64,000 bases of DNA from Puccinia triticina (GCF_026914185.1 NC_070571.1:372001-436000); one strand, 5' to 3'; numbered from the stretch's first letter, positions 52,070 through 63,087 are shown. Translations and numbers: made by a program. Notes: generated by a model not told the origin, from the sequence alone.

Positions 52070-52625
52070 CATAAGCTGTTACAGGAGTGGTCAGACTCAG
52101 AATCTGAGCATTGGCTGGGCCAAGATTTATCCAAAGCTGAAAATCAGCTGAGCCAATACTGGTCCAAAGCTGAGCATTGGCTGGGCCAATGATAGTCCTA
52201 ATCTGAGTCTAAGCTGAGCCATGACTGGAATAAAGCTGAAAATAAGCTGGGCCAGGACTGGTTCTGATCTGGGCAACAAAGCTGAGCATGAGCTGGGCAC
52301 CAAAGCTGAGCATAAGCTGGGAGCTAAAGCTGAGTATCAGCTGACCAGAAATGGGGATCAGTGGTGCCCAGCAAAAACTGAGGATCTCCTGTGGAAATTC
52401 TTAAACTGGTTAGATGGTGGGTAGGTGGTGGGTAGATGATGGGTAGATGGTGGGTAGATGGTGGGTAGCCCGCTGGAGCTGGCATGATGTCACTTGTCAT
52501 CAAGTGACAATTTTTTTTTCCTGGTGAAGGAGCAATGTTCCCAGATAACAGTAACGGTGGGGAGTTACGTTACAAAAATCCCTCTGGATATCGTAACGTA
52601 TGTAACTTCCCATTGTTGACTGTGT

Positions 52626-53440
52626 GATGGAAATCTACACACAACCGTTTGTCTTCATCTAAGACGGATGACAGTTGGTCATTACTCGACGAACCCAAAC
52701 TGTCTCTCAAAACCTCAAGGTCGCTTAATGGACTCAAGGGCAGTGCTGTCCCCATGCCTGGGTGATCAGCGGTCTCACTAGCTTTGGGCTCACAGGCCTT
52801 AGGCTCAACAATGCTCGGCTCAACAGCTCAAGACTTAGCGCGCTCAGGGTCAACATAGGTATTCACTGGGTATATTTCCGGACTAATACTACTAGAAGGG
52901 GAATCATGAGGGGATACACAAGATGACAACAACTTTGGTGGAAGAGACTGCTGTCCACCGACTACTCTTTTAAAGTTTTTTTACCTTTGGCCTCATAGGC
53001 CTTTTGCTTCTTGGTCTTTGGTTCCAGACACTTGGAAGAGACATGACCGTCGGCGCCACAGTTGTAGCAGGTGACACCGCTGCCCGACTTCTTTCGGGGC
53101 TTGGAGTCGGCGCCATTGGAGGCTTGTTTGTTGGAGCCAGAGGCGGAGGCTTGAAGAGCTTGCCCTTTGCGATAGATCCAATCTTTGTCAAGGGCGGCCA
53201 CCACGATTTTCAAGAAGGACATCGGAGTCCCTTGTTGTTCCTCCATATTCATCATTGCTACCAATTTCTTGTTGAGAGCTTTGTTGAGGCGACTAACAAA
53301 ACTGGTTGACTCGTGGTAAGGGAACTTGTAGTTTTTCACCTGGGCTTGCCACTCCCGGAAACAATCATAAAAAGTCTGACACGACTTGTTTGGGAGCTGA
53401 ACAAGTGCGTTGTACTTGTCATCTGTCAGCCTTAGAGATA
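52626..53440 (-). pseudogene. gag: gypsy G Gag C-terminal part
   Basis: Minus strand from about 53440: LRLTDDKYNALVQLPN, FYDCFREWQAQVKNYKFPYH, then CCHC knuckle CYNCGADGHVSSKC (about 53085-53044) and a lysine-rich stretch. After a frameshift near 52975 the region continues through GSSSNDQLSSVLDEDKRLCV to the MITE 2 insertion point. The N-terminal part lies at 55713-56456. Confidence 0.8.
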
Positions 53441-53492
53441 CATTAAGTATCCAAAAGACTGCAATAACTTAGTAAATAATAATAATTATTAA

Positions 53493-54808
53493 GGCCCCGT
53501 TTGGCCGCGCGATGTTATATGATAAATTGTGTATCACTTTACATGACACATGTAGCCAGGTTGAAGTTGTCATAGAAACAATAAAACCAAGACAACACTT
53601 ATAACATGTGTGTTTGGTGCAGCCACATAAATTTTTCTTGCAAGTCCAGTTATTACTGCACTCATCATTCCCAACTAGCTACCATACATGGCTCCATCAA
53701 ACAATCAATAATCTCTACAACAAACCCACAAGCAACGAAAAATCAGATGCAAGAAAATGATTATGGAGTTCAGCTTGTGATGACCGATTGATTGGTTATC
53801 GAGAGCTGAACTCCCGGTCATCGAGAGCTGAACTCCTCTTCGATGAAAGGTCCATGAAGAGCGTTCTGCTCTTGATGACCGGTTGATTGGTCATTGAAGA
53901 GGACTTCTTCACCTCTTGATGTCCAATCAACCGGTCATCAAAGAGGACTTCTTGACCTCGCAACCGGTCATCAAGAGCTGAACTCCTCCGGATGGCAGAT
54001 TGAACTGGTCATCCGTTCAGCTCTCGATGACCGGTTGATCGGTCATTGAAGAGGACTTCTTCACCTCTTGATGAGCGATCAACCGGTCATCAAGAGCTGA
54101 ACTCCTCTGGATGGCCAGTCAAACCGGTCATCCAGAGGGCTTCAGCTCTTGATGACCGGTTGATCGGTCATCAAGAGCTGATCAACTCCTCTTGGTGACC
54201 GGTCAACCGGTCATCGGAGGACACAACCTCTCGATGACCTGTTGACTGGCCATCGAGAGGTGAAGTGGTTGACTGGCCATCAAAGAGAACACAACCTCTC
54301 GATGACCGGTCATCCAGACTCCAGAGGTTATGTCCTCTTCAATGACCGGTTGGCCGGTCATTGAGTGGGTCTGTCCTCTTAAATGACCGGTTGACCGGTC
54401 ATCGAGAGGATGACCAAGAGGGTTTGTCCTCTTCGATGACCGGTTGAAGCGGTCATCAAGAGGTGAAGTCCTCTGGATGGCCGGTCAAACCGGTCATCCA
54501 AAGGTTGTGTCCTCTTTGATGACCGGTAGACCAGTCATTGAGGTGTTGTGTCCTTCTTGATGACCAAATGATTGGTCATTGAGAGGTGTAGCTTGGAGAC
54601 CCGACGAGTGGATTTATCACCCAAAAATACAGGTCCAGACCTCTATTTCCGAAATGGCGAGGATGATAAATTTTCAGTCATGCGAGGTCATGTCTTTTAT
54701 GATATTACTGGCTGCCACAAACACCAAATAAGTGGCTGTTATACCCTGGGCAACCCCCGTTATAAATTGCCCAATTTATCACATCACCTCGCGCGGCCAA
54801 ACGGGGCC
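53493..54808. mobile_element. PIF/Harbinger-type MITE with palindrome array
   Basis: Ends GGCCCCGTTTGGCCGCGCGA and mirror. Duplication TAA (53490-53492, 54809-54811), as expected for PIF/Harbinger. The core is an array of GATGACCGGTTGAYCGGTCATC palindromes. No transposase. Confidence 0.85.
53777..54580. repeat. array of GACCGGTTGACCGGTC palindromes
   Basis: About 20 imperfect palindromes separated by short GAGAGGTGAAGTCCTC or AAGAGCTGAACTCCTC spacers. Most have self-complementary arms of 10-12 bp, so each can form a hairpin. Confidence 0.9.
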
Positions 54809-55712
54809 TAAATTATTATTGCAGAATCAGATTCCTCATCATAAATTAAGGGGGGTCACCCACTTAAAGTACCCCTTATTCCTATTCCTTCATGGACTAA
54901 TTGTATAAATAAGAATTGGCCCCAGAAAGCGCCCAAAAATAGTATTACATACATAAATTTAGTAAAACTAACAATGTACATAAAATTAAACTGTTGTACA
55001 TTAATGAGTAATATTACTCGTGTAAAAATACCCCGTGAAAGTATTATGTAGACTTCTACTGAAGCTCTTTCACATGACAATTGGTTATAAACATGTCATG
55101 TGACAGAGTCAGGGAAATTAGTCTATTACAATACAATTAAATTACCCACAGCCAAGCCCTTTTCACGGCTACACCCCTGGATACTCCCATAGGGAGAAAA
55201 GGACTCAGTGTTTACGCCCACTGAAGTCCCCTCTATAAATAGAGGCCTATTTGGCCCTCAGGAAAAGATCCCCCAGACCATTCACAGCCCACAAACTGTA
55301 AGTTTGCCGTGAATATTCTCCCCTGCTACTATTGTAGCCCCTTTTCCCTTTTAAAACCATCCCCAGCACGTAAAATCCACTGGATTAAACCTTTAAAATA
55401 TCAAAAATCCCTCATTAGCATATTTACAAGCTTTATCCTTAAAAGTAGTTGCAGTAAGACCTCCTCCTCTGACAAGCAGCCAATCAGTTTAAGCGCTTAC
55501 CACCTACTTTTCTACGCCAAATTTATTCACTGTAATTAATAATTATATATTATTAATTAAATAATAAATCTTCCTCTTTTTAAAGAGTGTTTAAAACCCT
55601 TGTAGTGGCCAAATTACCACGTAACAAGTTTAGTAATTTACATTACTAGTGTTTACATCAGCACAGTTATAGTGCTAGGGCCCAAAACCCTTATTTTGAC
55701 GGGTTTTTTGCC

Positions 55713-56456
55713 CTAAACTTCATAAACAGAGCTGTCATCATTGATGACTTGCTGCAAGACAGATATTGGGTTTAGCCCGATCAACCAGGATGCGAATTTG
55801 TCCCAGGTGTTGGGAGCGGTCTTGAGATGAGTTAAGTCCTCAAAATCCAAGTAGGCTTTGCCCTGGAGTAGTCGGATGCCAGCCAGGTGCCAGATGTCCA
55901 GATGGGCTTGTCGGCCCTTCAAGTTGATGGCCAGGGTATTGAGCCAGCGTCTGACGTTGACACCAAGGGCCCCTTTGTAGTGAGGGCAGTTCTTGTAGTT
56001 CCACCCGCGAAAACCATTGCTGGTGGTCATCTCGAGGGGAGCCGTTCTGTCTACCGCACAGTTAAGTTTCACGTACGGTGGGGTCTTGTCCACCTCCATG
56101 TTGTCAGGCTCCATCTTCAATCGACTGATCTGGTCCATCGCCGCCGCGGTGGCATTGTCTTGAGCTTTGTCAGTGGGGAAAGCTCCCGGCAGTGGGGCGC
56201 CGTTACGTCGGCCCCCTAGGGTGTTTGGCAAAGGGGGTTCAGGCTCCTCCTTGTCCGGGGCAGTTTTGAAGAAAGCCGGGTGCGCCGCCACAAAAAGGCG
56301 CTGGTTGGCTGTCATCGCCTCAAGCTCGGCGGGGTTATATATTTTCCCGTTGGCAGGGGGGGCGGGAGCTCGGTCCAAGTTGACCTTGCGGTTGGGCAAA
56401 GAATGACAAAGAGGCATCTGTTTTACCAAAAACACGCAGAAACAAAGAGACACCAC
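55713..56456 (-). pseudogene. gag: gypsy G Gag N-terminal part
   Basis: From about 56417 (MPLCHSLPNRKV) or 56456: proline-rich start, NPAELEAMTANQRLFVAAHP, acidic PDKEEPEPPLPN, then a Gag core VRRWLNTLAINLKGRQAHLD and AGIRLLQGKAYLDFEDL. Cut by the insertion after DDSSVYE at about 55713. Confidence 0.8.
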
Positions 56457-56762
56457 TGTTAGTGTCCCAAAAAAAACCAGTCTGTAGGCGGTCTATCGCC
56501 ACAAATAGTCTGGAGCACACTGCTATGTCAAGTGGCCCCATTGAGAAAGTACAGCTTGGGCACACAAGTCCCGCACCCAGAGGTGTGTCCGAAGACCGTC
56601 AGATAGATTTTAACCAAAATCCCCAAAAAACCAAAGAACTGAACTTACTTGGGACTTTCAGTCGGCGAATTTGGGAAAAAAAAGATCGAGAAGTCGCGGG
56701 GAAACGGTCGAGTAAGGTTGAGTTGGTTTTGTCGGAGGGAATGTACCGTAAAAAGAATGCAA
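56457..56762 (-). other. gypsy G leader
   Basis: Untranslated leader between the primer site and gag. Plus strand begins GTGTCCCAAAAAAAACCAG at 56462; no gene or other signal seen. Confidence 0.5.
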
Positions 56763-56773
56763 GCTCGCTACCA
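56763..56773 (-). other. primer-binding site, initiator tRNA-Met type
   Basis: Minus strand TGGTAGCGAGC next to the LTR. Complementary to a 3' end GCTCGCTACCA, which implies an A1-U72 pair, a mark of eukaryotic initiator tRNA-Met. Confidence 0.65.
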
Positions 56774-56774
56774 C

Positions 56775-57317
56775 TATAGCGGGGTGGGCTATAGGCTACG
56801 CGGGACAGGTGAAAGCTGTGTGAAATGGCACGTGAAGGAGTGTGTGAAAGCTCAAATGGGTACGTATGTAATTTGTACTATGTAGTTGAGTGAGGAACAG
56901 GAAAACAACGGGCCAGCAGGGTCTATTTATACCCTGCGGCTATCATGGGACATCGTCGACAAGAAGGGCGCTCCCTCAGGGAGAGCCCTGGGGGGCTCAG
57001 GGCGTAACAAGAAGAATAGAAGGTAACCAGCGAGGTATCTTAGGAACGAGCCGGAATACAACAAAGGAAACGGGCCTAAAGCCCAAACATAGAAGCACGT
57101 AAGGAGGAAAGAAGCGTAGGAAGGGGCGCCATCGTCATCTTGAGGCGGAGGCGCTGGTCGTAAGAATACCCAAGACTGTTGTCAGGGCGAGGGTGAGGTC
57201 GGAGCCCGCCGGAAGGGCGGAGAATCCTGAAACAAGGTGAAGGCCCAAGCCCATTGGGAGGGCAAGGGCCGGGTGAACCATGGAGCCGTTTGTCCGGGTT
57301 TCACGGACACGGCTACA
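56775..57317 (-). repeat. 5' LTR of gypsy G
   Basis: 543 bp, partner of 32032-32574. Confidence 0.85.
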
Positions 57318-57707
57318 GATATACACTCGGATAGCTAATCCCTGTGTAGCTTACTTAGTGAAATGAAAACAGAGGACTGGAAGTTGATCCATCGAGAGAA
57401 GTTGGTGAGAACACTGAATATATGATAGACGAGGTTATAGATACGCAAGAGAGAAGACCAATGACGAGAGAGAAACAGAGAAACCAATGTACAAGTAGAC
57501 TTGATTCACAAGTGAAGACTTTGAGAGAAACAATTTTCAAGATAAAAAATTGAGAGATATAGGCTCATAACCTAATGGAACCTGAGATGGTTTGTGGTAG
57601 GATGATGATGATTACATGTAGAGAAAGGAGAAACACTTTATATACATGTAATCATAAGAGCATACTATGGTCTATGTGTGTGCTAACTCAGTAACCCATA
57701 CCGGGTT
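57318..57707 (-). repeat. probable 5' LTR and leader of copia C
   Basis: Read on the minus strand: TGTTGTAACCCGG at 57707, a TATATAAAG box at about 57640, a pyrimidine-rich region, then sequence leading to the gypsy G insertion point. It is the expected continuation of element C upstream of 32031. The matching 3' LTR is not in the window, so this rests on position and promoter-like content only. Confidence 0.4.
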
Positions 57708-58930
57708 ACAACAGCGGGTACCTGTAGGGCCAAACGGGTACCTGCCAGCGGGTACCGGGTACCTGGCAACAAGTACCCTCTCTATACACCACGGCTCCAC
57801 TTGTAAAGTGAGTCGCGCGGCGGGCGGACCCTCCCGTCAGATTTGGGTCGGGCAATTCTGGCAGGACGTCAAGCAGCCCTTCAGGTCGGGCCGACCCTGC
57901 CCGACCACCCGTTGGCTGTTCCTCCCGACAGGGAGGGCAGGCCGACCTTGTCCAACCGTGCCGACCCGCGAGGCAGCATGGCTGGCTTGTCTGATAGGTC
58001 CGGCCAACCCATCTGCCCGGCGGGTCAGCATGGTTGGCCGGCCCTTGAGGTTGTCAACAGGTTGGCTGCCCCCAAAAATGAGCCGAACTTCCCAACAAGT
58101 CACCGGACTCGTTGACCTGTCCGTTGGCCCAAGGTCAGAAACTCACTTGAAAAAGTGAGTTTCCTGAGACCACCAGTACAATCTGCCAAGCGTGCCACAT
58201 GGAGGAGATGCAGACCTCCCGGATGACCCAAAAAATGTTGGACTTCACACCGTTTGCTCTTCATGATAAGAAGAGAATGTGGTATATGGTTGTGACTAAG
58301 ATGGATGCTTATATGAATATTGTTGTTATCGCAGTGGTTGTAAGCGCTTGCACCAGTCAGCGTTCAAACTCCGGATGTATGGTGTGGTGGCCGGATCGAC
58401 CCTCCCTTGGGATGATTTTGCTGCTCGGATCTTATCATGACCCTGGGCCCCGCGGCCAACGTCTGACGGTCTGGGTAATCCCAGCTTGAAGCCCAACATC
58501 CGGGTAGGATTTGTGGCCTAGCCGCCGTCAGGGGTAGCCTGACCTTCCCAACACATACTCCTCCCAACATCCGCCGTGCAAATTTTAACTGCAGGGGCGG
58601 AGAGGGGGTGGCCAACGTCAGGCCGGACGTTGGCCCGCTGTCCAACTGCACCTGTGGTGTAGCCTGTCCCATCCAGGAGGGTATGGGTCGCCAGACGCCT
58701 TGGCTACACTTCCGGGCGCGCTGTAACCCTGGAAAATGTAGCAGGGCTTAACAGGTATATCCTGTCTCTTCCCAGTGGGTTCGCGTCACAGGACAACCCT
58801 AAAATGGCCGGGTACCCCGCAAGTTCCAGCCTAGGTGCACATCTACCCTGAAAGCAACTCTGGACGATTTTCCAAAGTCACCTGGACTTGATTTGGCCTC
58901 CCTGATTAAGTACAAACTCCATTTTGATTC
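57708..58930. other. GC-rich repeat patchwork
   Basis: GGTACC-rich start (57710-57775), then GGCCGACC/GGTCGGGC-rich sequence to about 58130, and a perfect hairpin GAAACTCACTT-GAAA-AAGTGAGTTTC at about 58138-58163. 58200-58930 shows no supported gene. No end structure recognised. Confidence 0.4.
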
Positions 58931-58961
58931 AAAAGGAGGTATTACCTTCATTTGTACCTCC

Positions 58962-59066
58962 ATCAAATGGAGGTTGTACACCCATCAAATGGAGGTTGTA
59001 CACCCATCAAATGGAGGTTGTACACCCATCAAATGGAGGTTGTACACCCATCAAATGAAGGTTGTA
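58962..59066. repeat. 22-bp tandem repeat, 5 copies
   Basis: CCATCAAATGGAGGTTGTACAC repeated, the last copies degenerate. Confidence 0.95.
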
Positions 59067-59279
59067 TACCCATTGGTTGGAAGTACAACCATCTTTTCAT
59101 CAGACGTTGCACTCACATCCAATTTTTGACTACGCGCATGCCAAAAAGCATAGACAGGTGTGTACACCATTATTTTTTGGCGGGCAGGGACAAATACACC
59201 CAGATACCTGGTCCTTGGTCCCGTACACCTGCATAATTGGCGTACAGGACTGGGGACACCAATTCCCCAGAGTACAGCT

Positions 59280-60410
59280 CTCCAGGAGGAATACATACCT
59301 CTCGGCAAGATTTACTTCAACCAGCTTGCAAAGAGTAATACATACCTCTCAAAGAGATGGACTTTGAACAGCTCGCTGCAAGGAATACAAAACTTTTGGC
59401 AAGATGGATTTGTGCCAGCTTGCCGAGAGGAATACATCCCTCTTGGCAAGCTGGGCTTTGACCAGCTTGCCCAGAAGAATACCCTTGGCAATCTGGTTTA
59501 CAAATTCAGCTCTCCGGTGTGGTATGCAAAATGGGAAAAATCAAAAGTTTTTTCTTTTATGTATATTTACTCATAGAAGGCCTCAAACTACAACCAAGTA
59601 GACCCCACAATCAGATTCTATGGCCAACTTAACCCCCATTCACCACTGAAAGCGTAACTGGAGCCCCACTACACTGGAAGTTAGACCCTCCGGACAGCCT
59701 GTAGCACCCTGTCACATGCTTCAAGTCACCTTTCCCACTATAAACATACACACACATACATTTCCCTGCTCCATTCTATCTCCGCTACATATATTAGTTT
59801 GTCTTTGTTTGCTATTGGCATGACATCATTCAGCACTGCCCCTGCAGTCTGTGCCATTGTTCTCCACATTCTAGAACTTTCACCTCCACTTTTGTTTGGT
59901 TTTATTGTGTCACATGCCATTGTTCCCCGCATCATGCATGCACTCCTTGCATAACTTGTAAACAGCCTAGGCCAGCTAAAATAACTCACTGGGGCTGCCC
60001 TGGAGCTAAAATCCCTCACATTTGTCTATACAAGGAGCTCTCTCCCCCCCCCCCCATTTGTAGTTACCCAGTTTATTACTCACCACCTTGTACAACTTAT
60101 GGCTATATCCATAACAACTCTTTATACGGTGTCTTGAACAAACTCATCTTGATCATCCACTCCTATCACCTTATTACAAACTTGCCAAGCGGATCTTGGT
60201 GGGTATTGTAGCTGGTAGTATAGAAGGGCAGAGCTTGCAACTCCTTCATCCCCTTCTGCATTCAGCAAAAGGGGTTTCACAACCACTTTTGAGTCTTACA
60301 CCGGGAGGTATGTATTCCTCCTGGCGAGCTGGTACAAATCCATTTTGCCTAGAGATATGTATTTCTCCCAGCGAGCTAGAATTTGAACAGCTCGCTGGGG
60401 GCAATTGGCT
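59280..60410. mobile_element. inverted-arm element around LTR-like segment H
   Basis: The left arm (59285-59500) repeats GAGGAATACATACCTCTCGG and CAGCTTGC units; the right arm (60300-60405) carries the mirror (GGAGGTATGTATTCCTCCTG, CAGCTCGCTGGG). Between them lies 59518-60224. Multi-unit inverted arms suggest a foldback or Mutator-like element. No duplication found. Confidence 0.5.
59518..60224 (+). mobile_element. LTR-like segment, family H, second copy
   Basis: TGTGGTATGC start; matches 857-1 in reverse orientation, including GTCTATACAAGGAGCTCTCTCC, where the other copy has an intact TATATAAAG. Strongly diverged. A C tract at about 60045-60056. No internal region follows. Confidence 0.55.
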
Positions 60411-60420
60411 GGGGTTTCTT

Positions 60421-60881
60421 CAACAGTGGGTCAGCTACGCTAACCATAGCTGTTAGCATAGCGTAGCGCAGCGCAAATGCGCTATTTTTTAGCGTAGTGT
60501 TAGCGCAATTGCGCGCATCTGCGCTAACGATACGCGCACAGGGTGCAAAGCTATTTTAGCTTTTAGCGTAGCGTTAGCGCAGATTTGCGTAATAGCGCTA
60601 ACGCTAAGAACACAGGGATCAAAAGAGTGTTTGCTACGCTGCGCTACAGCGCTTTTTGAGGCAAAAAAGGCCTTTTTTACGCTAAAAGTGCCTTAGCGCA
60701 ACGTAGCGCAGCGTAGCAGCTGTAGTGTAGCGCTAATGCTAAACAAAAATTGATGTGCTGTTAGCGCAGCGTAGCGGCGCTAACAGCACGCTAACTCTAA
60801 TCAAAAAATGCCAGCGCTTTTTGCCGCTACGCTCAACGTTGAGGATAAAATAGCGTAGTTTAGCGTAGCGGCCCACTGTTG
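60421..60881. mobile_element. MITE 3, GCTACGC/TAGCG-saturated
   Basis: Ends CAACAGTGGGTCAGCTACGC and mirror GCGTAGCGGCCCACTGTTG. Flanks GTTTCTT (60414-60420) and GTTTATT (60882-60888), a 7-bp duplication with one change. Nearly the whole 461 bp consists of overlapping AGCGTAGC, GCGCTAA and GCTACGC motifs. No coding. Confidence 0.75.
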
Positions 60882-60888
60882 GTTTATT

Positions 60889-61750
60889 GGTGTACTTTTC
60901 CCTGCACAAAAGACAATTGCATGCACACCTGTGTCTGCCTTTGTGGTATGCATGTAGTAAAAATTTGGTGTGCACTTAGCATGAACCAAAAGAAAAATAA
61001 AAGAGAAAAGGATATTTAGAACTCTATTCCAACTTCCTTTCTATGAGGGGGATTGGAGTTCTGACTCACAAGAAGCTGCAAGATCCACATTCAAAATTTT
61101 AGATGCGCCAAGGCAGTGTAAGCAACCTCCTGGGAGCCAGAATCCTAATTCTAGTTAGTTGTTATGTATTTAAGGCCACAAATAATTACACATCTTATTA
61201 TAAACTGCACATCTTTGGGTTTTTTCAAGGTAGAAGGTAGGAAGAAGCATATATGATCTTTTTAGGTTCAAAGTTGAGAATATATAAGAAACATATACAA
61301 AAAAAGTTTCAGTATTATTTGCTCTGTTTACAGCTGTTGTTATATATATATTTCAGCATGGCAATGGGCACTCATTGCCTTCTTTTTTTGGGTGGTGCCT
61401 TTGGCAGAGACGTTTATAAAATCAATCTCCTGTCTGAGTTTCTGAACATTTTTTTCTCCAGTATTTGGGAGATTTTTGAAATCTCCCTGATTGTTTTTTC
61501 CACAATTTTTTTGTTCCCACATTTTTGTTTTGGGACCCAAATCACCTAGAGGAGGTGATTTGGACCGGAAAATTTTCAAAATTTTCATTTTGGGGCCGAG
61601 TACAGCCATACTGCAGATGTATTCAGCGGTACAACTGAGTTCCAATTGAATCTTGAATACACCACTGCATGGCAGTGGTTTTGACAAATTTCTAGGGCCG
61701 ATATCCCTCCCAACCAGCAACAATCCCCGTCCATCCCCCCATATCCAATC
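60889..61750. other. intergenic, no supported gene
   Basis: AT-rich, scattered short frames without recognisable features. The region around 61340-61560 has alternating T-rich blocks only. Confidence 0.4.
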
Positions 61751-62092
61751 CACACCAACGAAACGCTGACCAGGAACCCGGGGTTCCTGAATCTCCAAAC
61801 CCTCCAGCCGCCCCGCCCATCCTACCACAACCCGCTATCCCTCCCCTGCGGGCTCCACCTCAGCCAGCCAGACATAACTACTCGGCTCGCCATCAATGTG
61901 CACGGGCTGAAGGCCATCCTCCTAACGGCCCAGGAGGGCGTCCCCGCCCCAACCCCGAGTACTACTTCAACGGCATCAAGGTGGATAGGAACGATCCGCG
62001 TCGCAGGCCCCGCCCACGAGGGGACTCATCCTTGAGGGGTTCCTTGCCACCTGCAGGATCGACCAGACCAATTGGCACACCCGGGTCATATT
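61751..62092 (+). pseudogene. Pro/Arg-rich coding remnant, unknown
   Basis: From about 61825 one frame reads QPARHNYSARHQCARAEGHP, RPRPNPEYYFNGIKVDRNDP and ends at TAA 62090-62092 after STRPIGTPGSY. Upstream the same kind of composition continues in another frame, so a frameshift is likely. CpG-rich unlike its surroundings. It could be the C-terminus of a Gag-like protein; no family recognised. Confidence 0.35.
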
Positions 62093-62910
62093 AAGGGAAA
62101 ATAGGGTCGTCAATTGGCCCTTTTACCTATGATCTAATGAGAGTTCACTCCGCGACATGGGTTTGCTGCACGGTGCTGCCCGCGCATTATGTCAGAGAGC
62201 TGTTGCGTTACAACGCCGGGCAGTCCAGAATCCATAGTTGTCCTAGTACCTGAATAGTTTTGCCTTAGGCTTAAATCATGCTTGGGGGCCTTTGTCTTTC
62301 ACAGATCCTCCCAATGAAAATATTTTGCAGTAAGACTAAACAATTCCCAAAGAAAATATCTTGAAGTAAGACTATAGCAATTACAGAATTTGCTATTGGG
62401 TACATAATAACTCTCTGATTGTGTCCTGCTGGGTCCTCATGGAGGGGAAGTTATCCCCGGGGGCTGCCACTCCCGCCGCCACATTAACATTAACAGCATT
62501 GCGAGGGATGCGCCGGCTGTACCTGCGCTCAAGTTCCGTGCGGTTGTCCCAGTTCTGGAGATACAGTGAACCCAAATGCACCAGCGGTTTATAATTGTGC
62601 CTTTATTTGAGGGTTTTTTGAAACCATTTTGGGCTGATATTCTGTAACCAAAAATGAAATCGTGCCGAATTCAAAAAAGTTTGGAAAAAGTTTCAAAAAA
62701 AAAAACACAAATATCGTTTATAATTGGCGCCTAAATTATAGCAAAATTTATAGAATGGTACATTATTATTACATATGATCACTACTACATATGAAATCAT
62801 CACTTGAAAGTATTATGATTTTATGATTTTATGTATTGAAAATTTTATGATTTGAACTTTGAACACCTCCTTGAATCCAAGTCATAAAAACATAACAACC
62901 TGAAGATAGG
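62093..62910. other. spacer, AT-rich
   Basis: Two diverged GAAAATATTTTGCAGTAAGACTA-like repeats near 62310-62375. A short minus-strand frame at 62393-62581 (LYLQNWDNRTELERRYSRR) is coding-like in composition but unrecognised. 62640-62870 is AT-rich with a repeated TTATGATTTTATG. Confidence 0.35.
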
Positions 62911-63087
62911 GTTGGCCATGCACAACTTGCATTTAATTTTGCAAGTTGGTGTTCAAGGCTTTTAATGAACAAAAAACTTTCAAACAGGCTGGGGGGTGAA
63001 GTGCAATGTGACTTGCATGCACTTTTGCAACTCGGTGGAACTTGAACACGGACTTGCAAAAGTGCATGCAAGTTGCACCTGGCCAAC
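62911..63087. mobile_element. small palindromic MITE
   Basis: GTTGGCCATGCACAACTTGC at the left; the reverse complement of the right end is GTTGGCCAGGTGCAACTTGC. Both continue into GCAAGT...GTGTTCAAG, so nearly the full 177 bp can fold back on itself. No clear duplication. It lies about 210 bp upstream of the Zn2Cys6 gene start. Confidence 0.65.

Larger units (their letters stand above)
50479..52526. mobile_element. CACCAGG-ended element, long allele
   Basis: Same family as 3254-4536: ends CACCAGGAAAAAAAAATAGT and mirror, duplication AAG (50476-50478, 52527-52529). Longer because of nine extra 33-bp units and a 492-bp insertion. Inserted in MITE 2. No transposase. Confidence 0.9.
41567..52618. 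mobile_element. MITE 2, hosting gypsy E and a CACCAGG element
   Basis: Ends CAACAATGGGAGGTTACG and mirror GTAACTTCCCATTGTTG. Duplication ACTGTGT (41560-41566, 52619-52625). Its own sequence is 41567-41790, about 50405-50475 and 52527-52618, rich in GTAACG and with TACCCGTAACGGTAGCGTAA near the left end. Removing everything restores the gypsy G frame (CVDFHHTV then AGCLTRLL). Confidence 0.8.
53441..55712. mobile_element. LTR-like insertion in gypsy G gag
   Basis: Separates SVYE from LRLTDD in the G Gag. It has a CTCTATAAATAGAGGCC TATA-type palindrome at about 55231, is AT-rich, and has no coding. Limits are approximate; ends TTAG...CTAA, no clear duplication. It contains the Harbinger-type MITE. 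Confidence 0.45.
32032..57317 (-). mobile_element. gypsy element G, decayed host of many insertions
   Basis: Minus-strand element with 543-bp LTRs at both ends (32032-32574, 56775-57317) and a 4-5 bp duplication GATA(T) at 32028 and 57318. Primer site TGGTAGCGAGC fits initiator tRNA-Met. Gag (56456-52640, interrupted), protease (41559-35853, interrupted by copia F and MITE 1), RT/RNase H (35850-34165), integrase (34161-32593). It differs from B and E: YLDD in RT and a different Gag. Its native length without insertions is near 7 kb. Confidence 0.9.

Noticed and set aside
53777..54580. CRISPR or regulator-site array from regularly spaced palindromes
   Set aside because: Contained within inverted ends and TAA duplications of a MITE; units degenerate, spacers repeated.
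58962..59066. CRISPR-like array
   Set aside because: Direct 22-bp repeats have no spacers, and the genome is eukaryotic.
61340..61828. 162-residue minus-strand frame
   Set aside because: No recognisable motif, mixed composition, overlaps AT-rich spacer and the plus-strand remnant; unsupported.
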